DNA from: Zoopage sp. CT-All
Taxonomy: Eukaryota; Zoopagomycota; Zoopagomycetes; Zoopagales; Zoopagaceae
Length of the DNA stretch: 32,137 nucleotides
Direction of reading: 5' to 3'
Assembly (NCBI GenBank): GCA_004114245.1
Contig: QZWS01000060.1
Location: 1 to 32,137 of the forward strand
Shown in pieces: positions 9,164-20,640 of this stretch (its first letter is position 1; each line of letters opens with the position of its first letter). Position numbers and translations under genes: made by a program. Below the pieces are notes generated by a model that did not search any database, had not been told where the DNA came from, and was given only the letters and a program-made list of their open reading frames with translations.

Positions 9164-12100
9164 CTACTTGGTCGCTCGATTAGTGTAGCCCATATAACCT
9201 TCCGTAGCCTGGACAGTTTTGGTCCTCGTACTCCTGCGGTGGTGCTCCTTCTGAATCTGGTTAATCAGGTCCTGATGCCGACGCTGCATGCCTCCTACGA
9301 TCAAATCGTACTGTCGAGTGACCTCAGCTTTGAGGTTGCACTCACGCTTGCCCTTGGCATTGAGCCAGCGGAGCAAATTATCGACCTATAAGAAGGAGAA
9401 GTATCAGGATTGTTAACATGTGCATCTCAAAGTACAGTGAAGGAGTGGTGAGCAACGAATCATCGGCTGAGGCATTACCTGCTCTGGCTCGCCATAATAG
9501 CCCCACTGAGAGGTGGTGTGTTCAACTGCTAGCGTTTCATCTAGCAGTTCCTGATTGACACCTGCAGCTTGATTTTGAAGATGCTGTGCTGCTCCATTAA
9601 TCAAAGCATGGGCCTTGACACTTTCCTTTTCATCCTCCTCGTCCGTGTCAAGCGCACGCTCTCTCTCGAGCTGCAACTTCTTTTCCCTGGCCGCCCTTTC
9701 GGCCGCCAAGCCATGTGCAATTTCCTGCTCCTGTGCCTTCAGCAGCGCTGCCAAAGTGCCAGATGGATCCTCTGCCTGTTGTCTCTTTAGCAACCTATCC
9801 CTGTCAGTTCTCGCCCTCATCGTCTCCAAATCCAAGAAGGATGGCGACTGAACATAAAGGCGATCCGTGCCGTGGTCCATGGTGATTCCATCAAAATACC
9901 AGTAACGGTTGAAGAACCGATCTTTGCCAAGAGGCTTGACACGAGCAATTGAGAATCGACGTGAATCACGGTCGACCTGCTCCTCTTTCCGGTTCAAGGC
10001 ATGCTCCTTATCTGTCAATCTCCTGCGAGCGTCATGTCGCAGCTTTTGCTCTGCCGACTTTGCCTTTGTAAGAGCGCGCTGGCGGAGCACATCCTGGTGG
10101 CGACGGCTCTCCTGAAGCTCTCGCTCAAGTTGCTGGCGCCGAAGTTTCTCTTGCCGCGACTCTGTTCGGGATAGTTCTCCGTTGGTCGCGCTATTTTAGA
10201 CAAGGAAAACAGTGTCAGTGATCCACATGGACGCACCAAGCAAGTGTTACTCATCATTTGAATCTAAAGACAAACGCATTCTCACGTACGTTGAGTCGGC
10301 TTCACTGTCCACATCTCGCTCAGGTGTAGCAGCAGCGCTTCTCTCTGATTCTGCCACTTTCTCCAGAGCGGCGTTTTTGGTGTCAATTGCTTCCTGACGC
10401 TCAAACTCTGTCCAGTCGGCTTGCCTATGTGGATCAAAATGCATATGTGAGTCGATGCATTTGGTTTGTTGCTGGATCAGTCTGTCAGGTTCGCAAATAC
10501 CACTTACAATTGTCTCCTCTCTTTGTTAAGATCAAACTTTTGGAGACGCAATGCCTTGAGCTGCTGACGACATTCTTCCATGTAGTGCCTAAAAATTGAC
10601 CCAAAGGTGGACGTCAGCAAAGGGTATCGTCACTGGTTGCTAGGCGTCTCATTAAGAAAAAAGTTACGACGTTTACCTGATCGTGCTAGTGCCTGCAGCA
10701 GTCTCCACTAAAAAGACGAGTAGATTGACCTTGTCCTCGTACGGCAGGGATGGATACAAGAACTCGACATCTTCTCTTTGAGTGATGTCGTTCGGGACAA
10801 GATGATTCAGGATACGATCGACATTAGGAATAGCATCAAAGGATCCCAGCTATTCAAAGAACATGGTGCACAGCGTTAGTTTGAACCCAAGTGAGTGTAC
10901 CCATCTGATTTTTGACATATGTCGCATAAGATCCAATACCTCGTTAATAAGTCCAACCAGGGTTGCCTCCCAACCTTCTCGAGAGACAGGGATCAATTTC
11001 ATGTCCCAACCTTGGCCAACAACGATAACCCGCTCGTTGATAGGGCGATGAGGGAGCTTACGTCGCTGCACGTACTCATCCTGACCCCCTATGGACAGGT
11101 CACCATCGTCAACAGTGCTCTCGTCGTCGTCTGTCATCACGCTAACCTCTCGATCCTCGCGTCCCGAGGTATTGGTACCCCCTCCGGGAATAGCCAAAAT
11201 GGGTTTCGCGATCCCTTTGAGTCTGTCCTGGATGATCACGTTCATTAGCGTTGAGTGGTACTCTGCAACCATGACGCAAGGATGCTGAACGTCCGTGTGG
11301 GCAAGCGAGTCCTCAAAGTCCTTCATTCCAAAGGGGGACAACTTTAGTGGCTCAGTGAACGAGTTGAGAAACTGCCACGCCATGATGACAGCCTCAAAAC
11401 AATCCTGTGGTACGGTGTTGATGATCGAGATGTCTGGTCGAGCAATCATCGCATCCACGCCCGACTCAAAGTCCGTGTTCACATCCAGATCCAGGTCCTC
11501 AAGCGGATACTTGATGGATATCTTTGTCTCTGCTGCCGACTCGGCTGCGGCCGGTCCTTCCTCCTTGGCCTTTTCCGCTTCCTTTTTGGCCTTTTTAGCT
11601 GCTGCCAGTTCAGGTGCAGGATCCGTTGGCTGAGTAGTTTGTAGCGATATGACACAAGCGATTAGAATACAGGGTATATGTTTGATCCATGCTATGCTCA
11701 ATGCAGGATAATATTACCTTCCGCTTCTTTAGCTTTGAAAACGCTGAATCTCTAGCGACTTGAAGATCTGCTGGAAGTCTTGTCTCGATGCCATACTTCT
11801 TGGCCAACGAGGGCTATACCAATATAAACCATTTCGAATTGAAGGTTAGCACATGGCTAGGACATGATCTATGTGAACGCAACTGCAGGACCCTCACCTT
11901 GACCAGCCATGGTGCTCCGATGTAGTTATCCTTTGTTGAGCATTCCCGGATGTACTTTCGCAGGATGTTTTTGTTGAAGGCAAGGCGATCTCGACTAAGA
12001 GTTGATAAAACACGGGTAACATTTCATGGTAAGCCTAGAATTCAAAGCAACAGCGCCTCTCCTAGATTGACACCATGTCTGCTTATCAGTCAAGTACCTC

Positions 12101-13089
12101 AGTGATGAGCAGTCCACGACACGCTGCATATCCTCGATGCCATTTCCTTCTTCATCCAGAACCTGGACTAAATATTGTCCTGGTGCCTCGGGGGTTGACG
12201 TTTCATCGCTCAAAGTCGTCCACTCTTCCGGAGGCAACACCCTGCGGACCACCCCGCTGTACCTGTTGACAAGTTAGCACAGCAGATCGAGCTGTTGTAA
12301 GTGAGAGGTTCAGGTATAATCTTTTCTAGGTTCATTTTGCTCCTTGCGAGATGCTTACGTTGACTTGCCCCAAGCGACATTAACGGGCTCGTTGAGGTAG
12401 TACTGGTTTTTGAACTTTGCAAAGGCATCGTCCACCACTGCATCGATCCTGACCGTTTCTAATGTAGATCAAATGCGTCCAACAGTGTCAGTGGCCATGT
12501 CGTTTTTGCTCCCTATAGTTGGGACACAGTGTGTTTATGTTCCCCACGTACGGAACTGCACAAACTCCAGCAATGGCTTTCGCAGCTGAGGAGGAAATTT
12601 GTTGGCGACCATGGACTTTTCCTTGTGTTCAGACTCGAGCGCTTCCTCGTAGGTCAAGCCTGACTTTCCAGTAGTCTCGCACTGCCAGGTCTTTTGTCGG
12701 TAAAAGAAGAACCGGTTGATGTAGTCCCTGTTGAAGAGAAAAGAGTAGATAGTAACAAGGCAATGTATGCGCCGATCAACAGGTTGAGAATTCCCATAAA
12801 GCAACGTCAAGAGGCAGATCGGATATCAAAGTCGTTATGCGCCGCATAGAGCAACAGGCATAGAAAAGAAGAATTGCAGAGAGAGAGGGAGCAAACATCA
12901 GTAAGCGCCATCAAAGCATAGAGACAATCATTCGAGAACCCAAGCTAAGCCTATGCAGAATTGTCCATACTCGTAAGTCGTGAAGATTTCGTTAGTGAAT
13001 CGCATGACATAAACGGGTGTGTTCTTCTCAAAGTCATCGGCGTTTGGTGGCGGCACAGGCTTGATCGCCTTTCGTTTAAGGAGCGGCAT
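9164..13089 (-). CDS. ITC1: ISWI chromatin remodeller subunit, Itc1/ACF1 type, 921 aa
   Basis: Twelve minus-strand exons join in frame: 12971-13089, 12552-12727, 12359-12458, 12098-12262, 11898-11994, 11718-11813, 10940-11629, 10677-10849, 10508-10588, 10290-10424, 9479-10190 and 9164-9385. The N-terminus (MPLLKRKAIKPVPPP, then VYVMRFTNEIF) starts a WAC domain, which binds DNA (about residues 20-120). A DDT domain, the ISWI-contact region, covers about 328-388. A WHIM region follows (about 482-560). A long charged coiled coil (about 620-690) then leads to the WSD/WHIM motif KPLGKDRFFNRYWYFDG near residues 696-711. There is no PHD finger or bromodomain, as in yeast Itc1 and unlike animal ACF1/BAZ1. 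It would pair with an Isw2/ISWI ATPase to space nucleosomes. An acidic, Ala/Lys-rich stretch lies at 252-310. The gene is head-to-head with histone H1. Confidence 0.92.
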
Positions 13090-13974
13090 GTTGCAGAGTG
13101 GAGTCGGATGGAAGAAGCAGTGCAGCTGGGTGATGAGAGCGGGTCCAGCAGAGCGTCAATCTGCCACAGTGGTCACTGGTGCCGCCGATGCCGTCTGGTT
13201 TTTTTTTTTTTTGTTTGTGGTTGTCGGCTGTTTCCTGTTACAGTTGTCAGGGTGTGAGTGTCTATTGAATGCAGACTCGTGCTGGTACGAAGGGTGCGGT
13301 GGATGTGCGGGCCAGAGGATGCGGGCCAGAGGATGCGGGATGAGAGATGCGTCTGGGCGACAGCGAGGGAGGCTTGAAAATAAATACGAAAAAAAAGAGA
13401 CCGACCGACAGACGAAGCGAGTGAGTGGGGAGAGCAAAAAAAGAGCGGAGAGGAGAAAGCCCAGTCCTGGCGGGTCAAGGGCCCGCAGGATCACCCTAGC
13501 CATCGATGCAACCCAGCGCTGGCTCTATCTCCCGCACAGTCCTCATTCCTCTCAGTGCCACGCCCTCATCCTGCAGATCCAGTCGCAACTTAACCCTTAT
13601 CAAACACATGCACCGAAGGACCTGACGTAAGTCAAGATGTAACCCGCCGGTAGTTGCAGAGCTCATTTGCAAAGAGATCACTCCAGTTCTAGGGCGGATT
13701 TTCGCGACTGGGACTGTCAATTAGACGGACACAGCCCATGCGATCATTTGAGCGCGTCCACCAAGCACGCGTTTTTTTGGTTTTGCCAAAATTTTATTTT
13801 TTATCGTTTCTCGCTCGCTTGCGATTTTTTTTTTTTTTTTTATTTTTTCCTTCTTTCCTCAACCACATCCCATCCCATTCTCATCCGAAATCAGCTCCTT
13901 TTGACAAGCGCTCTGCTACTCGATATCTTCAGCTCCACCAGAACACACCCACCGAACCACCAGCACCTCTCAAA
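13090..13974. other. Shared divergent promoter region, ITC1 / histone H1
   Basis: These 885 bases separate the two start codons. They contain uninterrupted T runs at 13199-13212 (14 T) and 13825-13841 (17 T), each next to one of the genes. Poly(dA:dT) tracts of this kind exclude nucleosomes in fungi. The last 130 bases before the H1 ATG are pyrimidine- then CA-rich, typical of a strongly expressed leader. The middle is GA-rich on the plus strand (about 13360-13480). No TATA box stands out. Confidence 0.6.
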
Positions 13975-15201
13975 ATGACCACCGCTCGCACCAAGAAGGA
14001 CGACTCTGCTGCCGCCCCTGCCGCGGCTGCTGCCCCTGTGAAGGCCACTGCCACCAAGAAGGCCAAGGCTGCTGCCCCCAAGAAGGACTCCGAGCACCCC
14101 ACCTACAAGGTATGCTGAACTGCCCATACTGGCGCTATTGACACCAACAAAGCCTACATGCCTCCTCGTCTTCGGTGTCGTTTTTTGCTCTTTTTTTTTT
14201 TTTTTTTTTTTTCGTCAAAAAAAAAAAAGCTGGCTCAGGACCATGGTGAAAAATATGTGCGAAAAGAGCCATCAGAGTCCTACGAGGCCTTTTGGCATCA
14301 TCATGCGGAGTCAAGAGGCTCCAGCTGTGCTCTCTTGATGCATAGCTACCTGCCTGAGTGACGTTTTGGTCATTCCTCAGCGGAAGTTGCACTTTTTGGA
14401 GCTCATCTCGCCCACTATTCAAACCACCCAGAAAAAAAAATGCGAGCGACAAAATTTTTTTCTCTTTTCTGACTTGGGGTCGCATAAAAGTGCATGATGA
14501 TAAACACATTCTCACCTATCAATGCCTCTTTCTCCTGATCGGACCTCTATAGGACATGATCATTGCTGCTCTTGTCCACCTCAAGGAACGCAACGGCTCG
14601 TCGCGTCAGGCATTGAAGAAGTACATCCAGGGTAACTACTCGGTCGGCGAGAGCTCGGATCAGCACTTTAACGCTGCGATCAAGCGTGGAGTCGAGGCTG
14701 GCGACTTTTTGCAGCCCAAGGGCAGCTCTGGCCCCGTCAAGCTGGCCAAGAAGGAGCCCAAGAAGAAGGTTGTCAAGGAGAAGAAGGAGCCCAAGGAGAA
14801 GAAGGCCAAGAAGCCTGCTGCCAAGAAGGCTGCCGCTCCCAAGAAGGTTGCTGCCAAGAAGGAGACCACCAAGGTATGGTGACGACAATCGACACACTGT
14901 GGCTCCGATATGGATCAATGGACAGAAACGGCGCCCTCGTCTCCAGGAGGAGATGCCGAGGTCATTTATTTTTGAGTGAGCTGCCATGTGACCCAGTGTT
15001 CACACGACCTTTTTTCTCTCAATTCCTCGCCTGCACCAATAGAAGGCAGCACCAAAGAAGGCTACCGCTGTCAAGAAGGCTACCAAGAAGGCGGAGGCAA
15101 AGAAGCCCGCCGCCAAGAAGGCTGCTGCCCCCAAGAAGACCGCTGCTCCCAAGGAGAAGAAGGCAAAAGCTACCAAGAAGGCTGCTGCCCCCAAGGCCTA
15201 A
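13975..15201 (+). CDS. HHO1: Linker histone H1, 204 aa
   Basis: Three exons (13975-14109, 14553-14873 and 15043-15201), all joined in phase 0, encode a classic H1. A short basic, Ala-rich N-tail of about 40 residues leads to one winged-helix H15 domain (about 42-115, [20 protein letters not shown] through the [12 protein letters not shown] wing). A Lys/Ala/Pro-rich C-tail of about 90 residues follows, with repeated PKK and AAPKK units. It binds linker DNA at the nucleosome dyad and compacts chromatin. Yeast Hho1 has two globular domains, whereas this has the animal/plant arrangement of one. The first intron is long (443 bases) and carries a T-run/A-run inverted repeat. Codon choice is strongly biased (AAG, GCC, GCT), suggesting high expression. 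The gene has introns and a poly(A) signal, so it is the replication-independent kind. Confidence 0.94.
14191..14228 (+). repeat. Inverted T22/A12 homopolymer repeat in H1 intron 1
   Basis: Twenty-two T bases, then CGTC, then twelve A bases. The flanking gct upstream and agc downstream can extend the pairing. As RNA it could form a U-A hairpin within the intron; as DNA it is a cruciform-capable and slippage-prone tract. The exact lengths may be unreliable in the assembly. Confidence 0.8.
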
Positions 15202-15754
15202 AGCAATGGCCCAGACACCACGATTTTACTTTGTTTTTTCTCATTCTTTACCTTTGAATCTTTCTTTCTTGTTTGGGAGCTGGCCATCGAAAGTTTGCCT
15301 GTTGGAAGCAGCAGGATCTGACAATAGGACAAGCACACTCCATCGGGAGTTGTCACTTGGACAAACGGAATCTCTCTTTTCTCCTCGTCTCATGTTATAT
15401 ATATCATCCACCCTGTTCATCAGCTTGCTGGTTATATTTGTGCCCCCTGTTTGTCAGAATATTTCTTTACTCCTGCCCCCTCCTTCTGTATCAAAACTGT
15501 ACTTTTTTTTTTCTGTGTTGCTGAATAAAATATGAAAACCTCCATGTCTGTGCCACCATCGCGTGCATTCCCAGGTAGCGGGACTGCAGCGCTCACTCGT
15601 GTCTACAGTTCCTCTACGTCAAAAATAAAAAAAAAAGAACCATGCATGGAAATACCGTCCCAATTTCCTCCATCACCATCGGACAATTTTTTTTAGGAAC
15701 ACACACATCGTTTTATTCCTCAACACCATCTTTACAAGCACTTCCATCGCCATC
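15202..15754. other. Intergenic region between H1 and EB1
   Basis: The left 330 bases look like a 3' untranslated region ending at the AATAAA at 15524. The rest (about 15550-15754) is the promoter and leader of EB1, with an A-rich run near 15620 and a T run near 15687-15694. I see no other gene. Confidence 0.5.
15524..15529 (+). terminator. Polyadenylation signal AATAAA
   Basis: The best hexamer downstream of histone H1, 322 bases after the stop, preceded by a T-rich tract. It implies a rather long 3' untranslated region. Confidence 0.5.
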
Positions 15755-17291
15755 ATGTCTGAGAGCAGAGCAGAACTTGTCGCTTGGGTCAACGATCTTT
15801 TGCAGCTCAACTACACTAAGGTTGAGCAGCTAGGAACAGGTACAACCACCTCATGGCACGCGAGCCGTACCTCCATCTCGTCATCCTCGTCTTGAAACTC
15901 AGGACACGACCTGAACCTCCACTTTCATGCCACTAAGGAGAAAACTGTCCTTCGAAACCGACTATGCTTGAATGCTGTACTGTCGTCTTGGGGTGACCGC
16001 CTTTTCACAACAGCACGCGACATCACTTCATTAGTGCATGCTGTTCAAGACCCATCTGAAGAGAAAACAAACCTTCATCAGTGACTAATACCTCTGGTCA
16101 CTCTCTCGTCGTAACCACAGGCGCCGCCTATGCCCAGATTATGGACTCCATCTACGGTATGGCAGCACTATTCCCAGACGTGGGGATATAAAGCACTTTA
16201 ATAGACTGCAATCTTGGTACCCGCACATGCACACTGATAGCATTCTTGGCACACTCTTTCACGTGCAGGCGACCTCCCTATGCAGAGGGTCAAGTTTGCG
16301 ACCAAGCACGAGTACGAGTATCTCGGAAACTACAAGGTCCTTCAGACCTGCTTTACCCAGAAAAAGATTGACAAGGTACTGTGAATACGGCGCCAATGCG
16401 CTCGGGGAGTGTTGGCAGTCGCGCGTACGACTTACTCCTGTTTGAGACCAATGAACCAATCATTAACACTGGTTTTTGTCATAGGCTATTCCCATTGATC
16501 GCCTCATGAAGTGTAAAATGCAGGATAACCTAGAGTTCTTGCAGTGGCTCAAGAAGTTTTGGAATCAGAACTACCCTGGCCATGAATATGATGCTGTTGG
16601 TCGCAGAGGCGCCACCAACGAGCCGTCGCCTGCCGCTAACCGCTCCACCACCGCATCTGCCAGGAGACCCATGAACAACAACGCAGGCAAGGCGCCCTGA
16701 AATGCAGATCAAAGCTGGATTAGCGCACATCGTTTTTCTGTCGCAGATTATCTGACCAGCTCCTTACTCCCCTCTCCATTCCCGTTCCTATCGTTGCTGC
16801 ACCTTCGCTTCTATCCTTTTAGCCAACCGATCAATGTCAGGACATCTTTCAGCTGTTGGCAACAGATCTCATCGTGGACCAAGTCCCGATCACGCTGTCG
16901 TCCTGACCCTGCAGAAGGAGCTTCAGGAGGAGCGCAACACAGTGGTTGCTCTCGAAAAAGAGCGCGACTTTTATTTTGGAAAGCTCCGAGACATTGAGGT
17001 TTTGATCCAGCAAGACCTCGAAAGAGACCCTGAAAGCGCGGAGAACGATCTCCTCAAGGCGATTCAAGCTGTTCTCTACAGCACAGAGGTAAAGTCGAGC
17101 AACGGATTGCGAAAAAAGAAATGCTTGGTTTCTTTATGCACGTTTTTGCTATGCTCTTTATTGCTGTGCAAATCCTAACCTCGTTTGACTTGTTTTGTAT
17201 GTCATTAATATGCATCTAGGAAGGATTCGAGATTCCCGCTGAGGATGCTGCTGATAACAACGTGGAAGAATACCCTGACGAGACGTTCTAA
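15755..17291 (+). CDS. BIM1: EB1/Bim1/Mal3 microtubule plus-end-binding protein, 255 aa
   Basis: EB1 proteins track growing microtubule ends and recruit other plus-end factors. Six exons join in frame: 15755-15839, 16121-16156, 16269-16375, 16485-16686, 16823-17088 and 17220-17291. Residues 1 to about 125 form the calponin-homology domain, with ELVAWVNDLL, GAAYAQIMDSIYGDLPM, and EFLQWLKKFWNQNYPGHEYD. A Ser/Ala/Arg/Asn linker follows. The EB-homology coiled coil (about 168-230) has the diagnostic FYFGKLRDIEVLIQ. The fourth intron (16687-16822) starts with GC rather than GT, in the strong context CAG|GCAAGG; using it is the only way found to keep the coiled coil in frame, since reading on meets a stop at 16698. 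The protein ends EEYPDETF, an acidic-aromatic tail of the kind bound by CAP-Gly domains. The second exon is only 36 bases. Confidence 0.95.
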
Positions 17292-17673
17292 AGCAGAAAC
17301 GAAATGGATGGCATTATCCCACACCACATACTTTCTTGTTTTTTTGCTTTTTAGCCATCATTTCGATAAAGCACTTTTTTCATACCGCAAAAGGCTCTTG
17401 CAGATGTTCTAGTCGAAAGATTTGTATATTGTTGATGAAACCGGCGGTGCTTGTCGCCTTGTTGCTCGAGCATGCTGTGCATTTTATACTCTCGTGGTAT
17501 TGCACCAGAGGAGCGAGCCGACCTTTCAACAGTGATACACCATGGGAGTGAACCCTTGCCGCTGTGGCGTGCCCCTTAAATTTGGCGAAAGAAAATACCG
17601 TGGCCCAAAAACTCCATTGGAATCAATCCCACAACCAACCAACCAACCAACCAACCTCGGCAGACTATTCATC
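17292..17673. other. Intergenic region between EB1 and DRG2
   Basis: The left part is the EB1 3' region, without a perfect AATAAA. The right part is the DRG2 promoter and leader, ending in six AACC repeats just before the start codon. No other gene is evident. Confidence 0.5.
17633..17656 (+). repeat. Tetranucleotide repeat (AACC)6
   Basis: Six perfect AACC units, ending 17 bases before the DRG2 start codon, so they lie in the 5' leader. Unstructured CAA-like leaders favour scanning and translation; the repeat may vary in copy number. Confidence 0.9.
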
Positions 17674-19639
17674 ATGGTAAGGACGACAAAAGACCACAGC
17701 CAGCATTCTTGGGAGTATCACAAGGAACGGAAACAAAATGGCGGCTACTTGGAGGAAGCGATGAACCTAACACCAAGATGTCTGTTTTTTCCACGTGCTG
17801 TAGGGTATCCTGGAAAAGATCGCTGACATTGAGAAGGAAATCTCAAAGACGCAGAAGAACAAGGGTAAAGCAGGAGATGGGTGATGCAGCAACTTGAGAC
17901 AGGAGCCTCTACTTTACAGGAACTTGTGCCCTGATACTCTTTACGCCTTTCGCCTCCATTACAACCTTAGCCACGGAATACCACTTGGGTCTGTTGAAGG
18001 CCAAGTTGGCCAAGTATCGCGTGCAGCTTTTGGATCCCGGCAAGAGTGCCGTCAAGGTATATACATACGGTGTCCCCCAGACGCCTTTCAGTTTCACAGG
18101 AGTTTCCTATAGCCGATCGTCTAACGCCAAGGAACTCCATTCTCTTTGTCTTAGGGAGAAGGATTCGATGTGATGAAATCGGGCGATGCACGAGTGGCGT
18201 TGATCGGGTTCCCTTCTGTAGGCAAATCGACCTTGCTCAACAAGCTGACCAACACCCATTCAGAGGCATGCGCATACGAGTTCACGACTTTGACATGTAT
18301 CCCAGGAAAGATCGAATACAACGGCGCCAACATCCAGCTCTTGGATTTGCCTGGTATTATTGAGGGAGCCGCCCAAGGCAAAGGACGTGGTCGTCAGGTA
18401 AAAGCGGATCACAACAAACCACCGAGCACCATTTGTATAAGGCATGCATCAAGGAACGGCTAATCTGACGAGTCTATTGATTTGTCCTCTGTAGGTTATT
18501 GCTGTTGCAAGAACAGCAGACTTGATCATGATTATGCTGGACGCCACCAAATCCGTCACTCAAAGGGAAAAACTCGAGAGCGAGTTGGAGGCAGTCGGAA
18601 TTCGATTGAACACCCAGAGACCTAATGTCTACTTCAAGGTGCGTCTCATCATGGCGCTCAGCATGGACTGCCATCATATGTCGCGTTCAAGCTCGCTTTT
18701 GATTAACCAGGAACGACCTGTATTTGATTGCATAGATTAAAACTGGAGGCGGCATCAGTTTTAACGCCACCTGCAAGCTGACAACACTGACGGAAAAGAT
18801 GGTGCACCATATTCTTCACGACTACAGTACGTCTTGTCTCGTCTGGACTTTGAACCTTTTTTTTTTTGAACTTTTCGCCGAATGAGCTACTAACACGAGT
18901 ACCTCTTCATGATCCTTAGGAATTTTCAATGCTGAGGTCTTGATCCGCGAGGACATCACTGTCGATGAGTTCATTGATGTCGTTCTGGGCAACCGCAAGT
19001 ATATCCAAGCCATCTACGTAAGCACTCTCTAGAGCTTTCTTCGTATATATTGCTCATCTGTGTTTCGCTGAGCTCACTACAGAAGGAGCTAACCACATGT
19101 TGCTCACAATCTTGTTTTCATTCTGCTGCCGCGCTCGTTTGAAGTGCTACAACAAGATCGATTCCATCACGATCGAGCAGGTGGATGAGCTGGCCCGCAC
19201 ACCTCAGACCCTAGTGGTGAGTTGTGAGATGGATCTGAACATGGATTTTTTGGTGGAGACCATCTGGAAGAACTTGAGGCTGCTGCGCGTGTATACCAAG
19301 AAGAGAGGCGAGTACCCTGATTTTGAAGGCGGCCTCATTATTCGTGCTGGATCAACGATCGAGCATGTCTGCCATGCCATTCACAGGTCACTGGTAGCAG
19401 AATTCAAGTACGCCCTTGTATGGGGTCGTTCTGCAAAGCACAATCCTCAACGCGTGGGTCTGTCTCACCTGGTTGATAACGAGGATGTGGTAAGTTTCTC
19501 ATTTACATGCAAGGTGTTAAATTATATTTTAGTGTCCCCAGTTGTGTCTCCTTTGCAGCGATCAAAGCGTTTATCTGACTCTGCTCTCCCTTCTTTGTCT
19601 GTTTATGTCATGCAGATTCAAGTGGTGAAGCGTCGCTGA
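17674..19639 (+). CDS. RBG2: Developmentally regulated GTP-binding protein DRG2/Rbg2, 364 aa
   Basis: Nine exons join in frame: 17674-17676, 17804-17864, 17971-18056, 18155-18397, 18495-18638, 18736-18826, 18920-19017, 19145-19489 and 19616-19639. The product has exactly the length of human DRG2 and aligns with it throughout, starting [15 protein letters not shown] motifs: GFPSVGKST (G1, residues 68-76), [18 protein letters not shown] (G3, from 114) and NKID (G4, 245-248). A TGS domain closes the protein, with [22 protein letters not shown]2-specific wording such as [16 protein letters not shown] separates it from DRG1. In yeast, Rbg2 works with Gir2 on translating or stalled ribosomes. The first coding exon is only the ATG, with the donor GTAAGG directly after it. 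The last coding exon has 24 bases. Confidence 0.97.
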
Positions 19640-19668
19640 GGGAAGTGGTGCACTCCAAAATGCATTCA

Positions 19669-19674
19669 AATAAA
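19669..19674 (+). terminator. Polyadenylation signal AATAAA
   Basis: A hexamer 30 bases after the DRG2 stop codon, followed by an A-rich stretch. Confidence 0.6.
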
Positions 19675-20011
19675 CCAAAAAGATAAACCTTCGTATGCTG
19701 TTGGACTTTTGTTCTAGATGATGTTCGGACTTGATGCTCATGTGCAGGTGCACGGTGACCTTATGTCCCACTCAGTTGTGACCCTGCTGGTCTTTTCGCA
19801 CTCAAATGGAGCAGTTACCGCGCATTCCTCTTGTGCGAGTGCTCTCAGTTCGGTCGTCATATATTTCGGCTGTTTTGCTCAAGACAAGAGGCACTGGGCG
19901 CGTGAATTTTAAATTTGGTTGGGCGAACAAACTGAAGGGAGTTCATAACGGACTTTTTTTTTTTGGTCTCTGAGATCTGTTTGCAACTTTGCGCGCCCTT
20001 CGCCCCGGCGG

Positions 20012-20038
20012 ATTGGTCGAGGCACCCTGCTGTATATA
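20012..20038 (+). promoter_or_regulatory. CCAAT (inverted) plus TATA box
   Basis: ATTGG at 20012-20016 is an inverted CCAAT box, and TATATA at 20033-20038 lies 16 bases further on, in a GC-rich setting. The spacing suits a fungal core promoter. The next gene start on this strand is 1.29 kb away, so the promoter would serve a spliced Kelch leader or a separate noncoding transcript. A 17-codon open frame begins at 20116. Confidence 0.4.
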
Positions 20039-20640
20039 GGCTCGCGAGGGCGGGGCGATGCTCGTTCCTCTTTTATTTATATTCTCCACCCAGGCACAAC
20101 ACTAATAGTATATTCATGGGGAAAATAGAAGCAGAAGATACCTTCCATCAGCAAGCACGCAGGACGTGAACTACCTGCCTCTTCTTGGGTAGGGGTCGTA
20201 AGCCTGAGCAATGCAGGCTCATGCTCATATTTCTCTCGCGAGCGAACTGCTCACTCCCCTTTGCCCCTCGACTTTTTATTCTTTTTTGCTCATATCGACT
20301 ACCTTGTACCATCGCAACTACGTCCGGTAGCTGGCTGCGCTAGACCAAAGAAAGGGTGCCCTTGTCTCAGTAATCTGAACACAGTGGTAACCCATTTGCG
20401 CTGGCAGGAAAACGAGCGGCTCAACCGACAGCTGTTTTGTTACCAACGCTGTTTGGTCGCTGTGCCGTGTCGTCCTCGGGTACTGAAGACAATTTATAAT
20501 TTCACATTCCGTCAGCGACCTTGTTTTGACACCTTTTCTCATTCCTCCTTCATCGAGTATTGCCGCTTATTTACCTCCGAAGCTACCCCACCCCCTCGAG
20601 CGTTTGTCATTGTCTCTTCTTCGCTGTGTGTGCACGCAAG

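Noticed and set aside
15043..15201. Repeated AAG/GCT/CCC units that might be a minisatellite
   Set aside because: They are the ordinary Lys/Ala/Pro-rich coding repeats of a linker-histone tail.
14876..15535. A 219-codon plus-strand frame over the H1 third exon
   Set aside because: It is an Arg/Pro-rich shifted reading of the Lys/Ala-rich H1 tail, running through an intron and the 3' region. The H1 frame is the conserved one.
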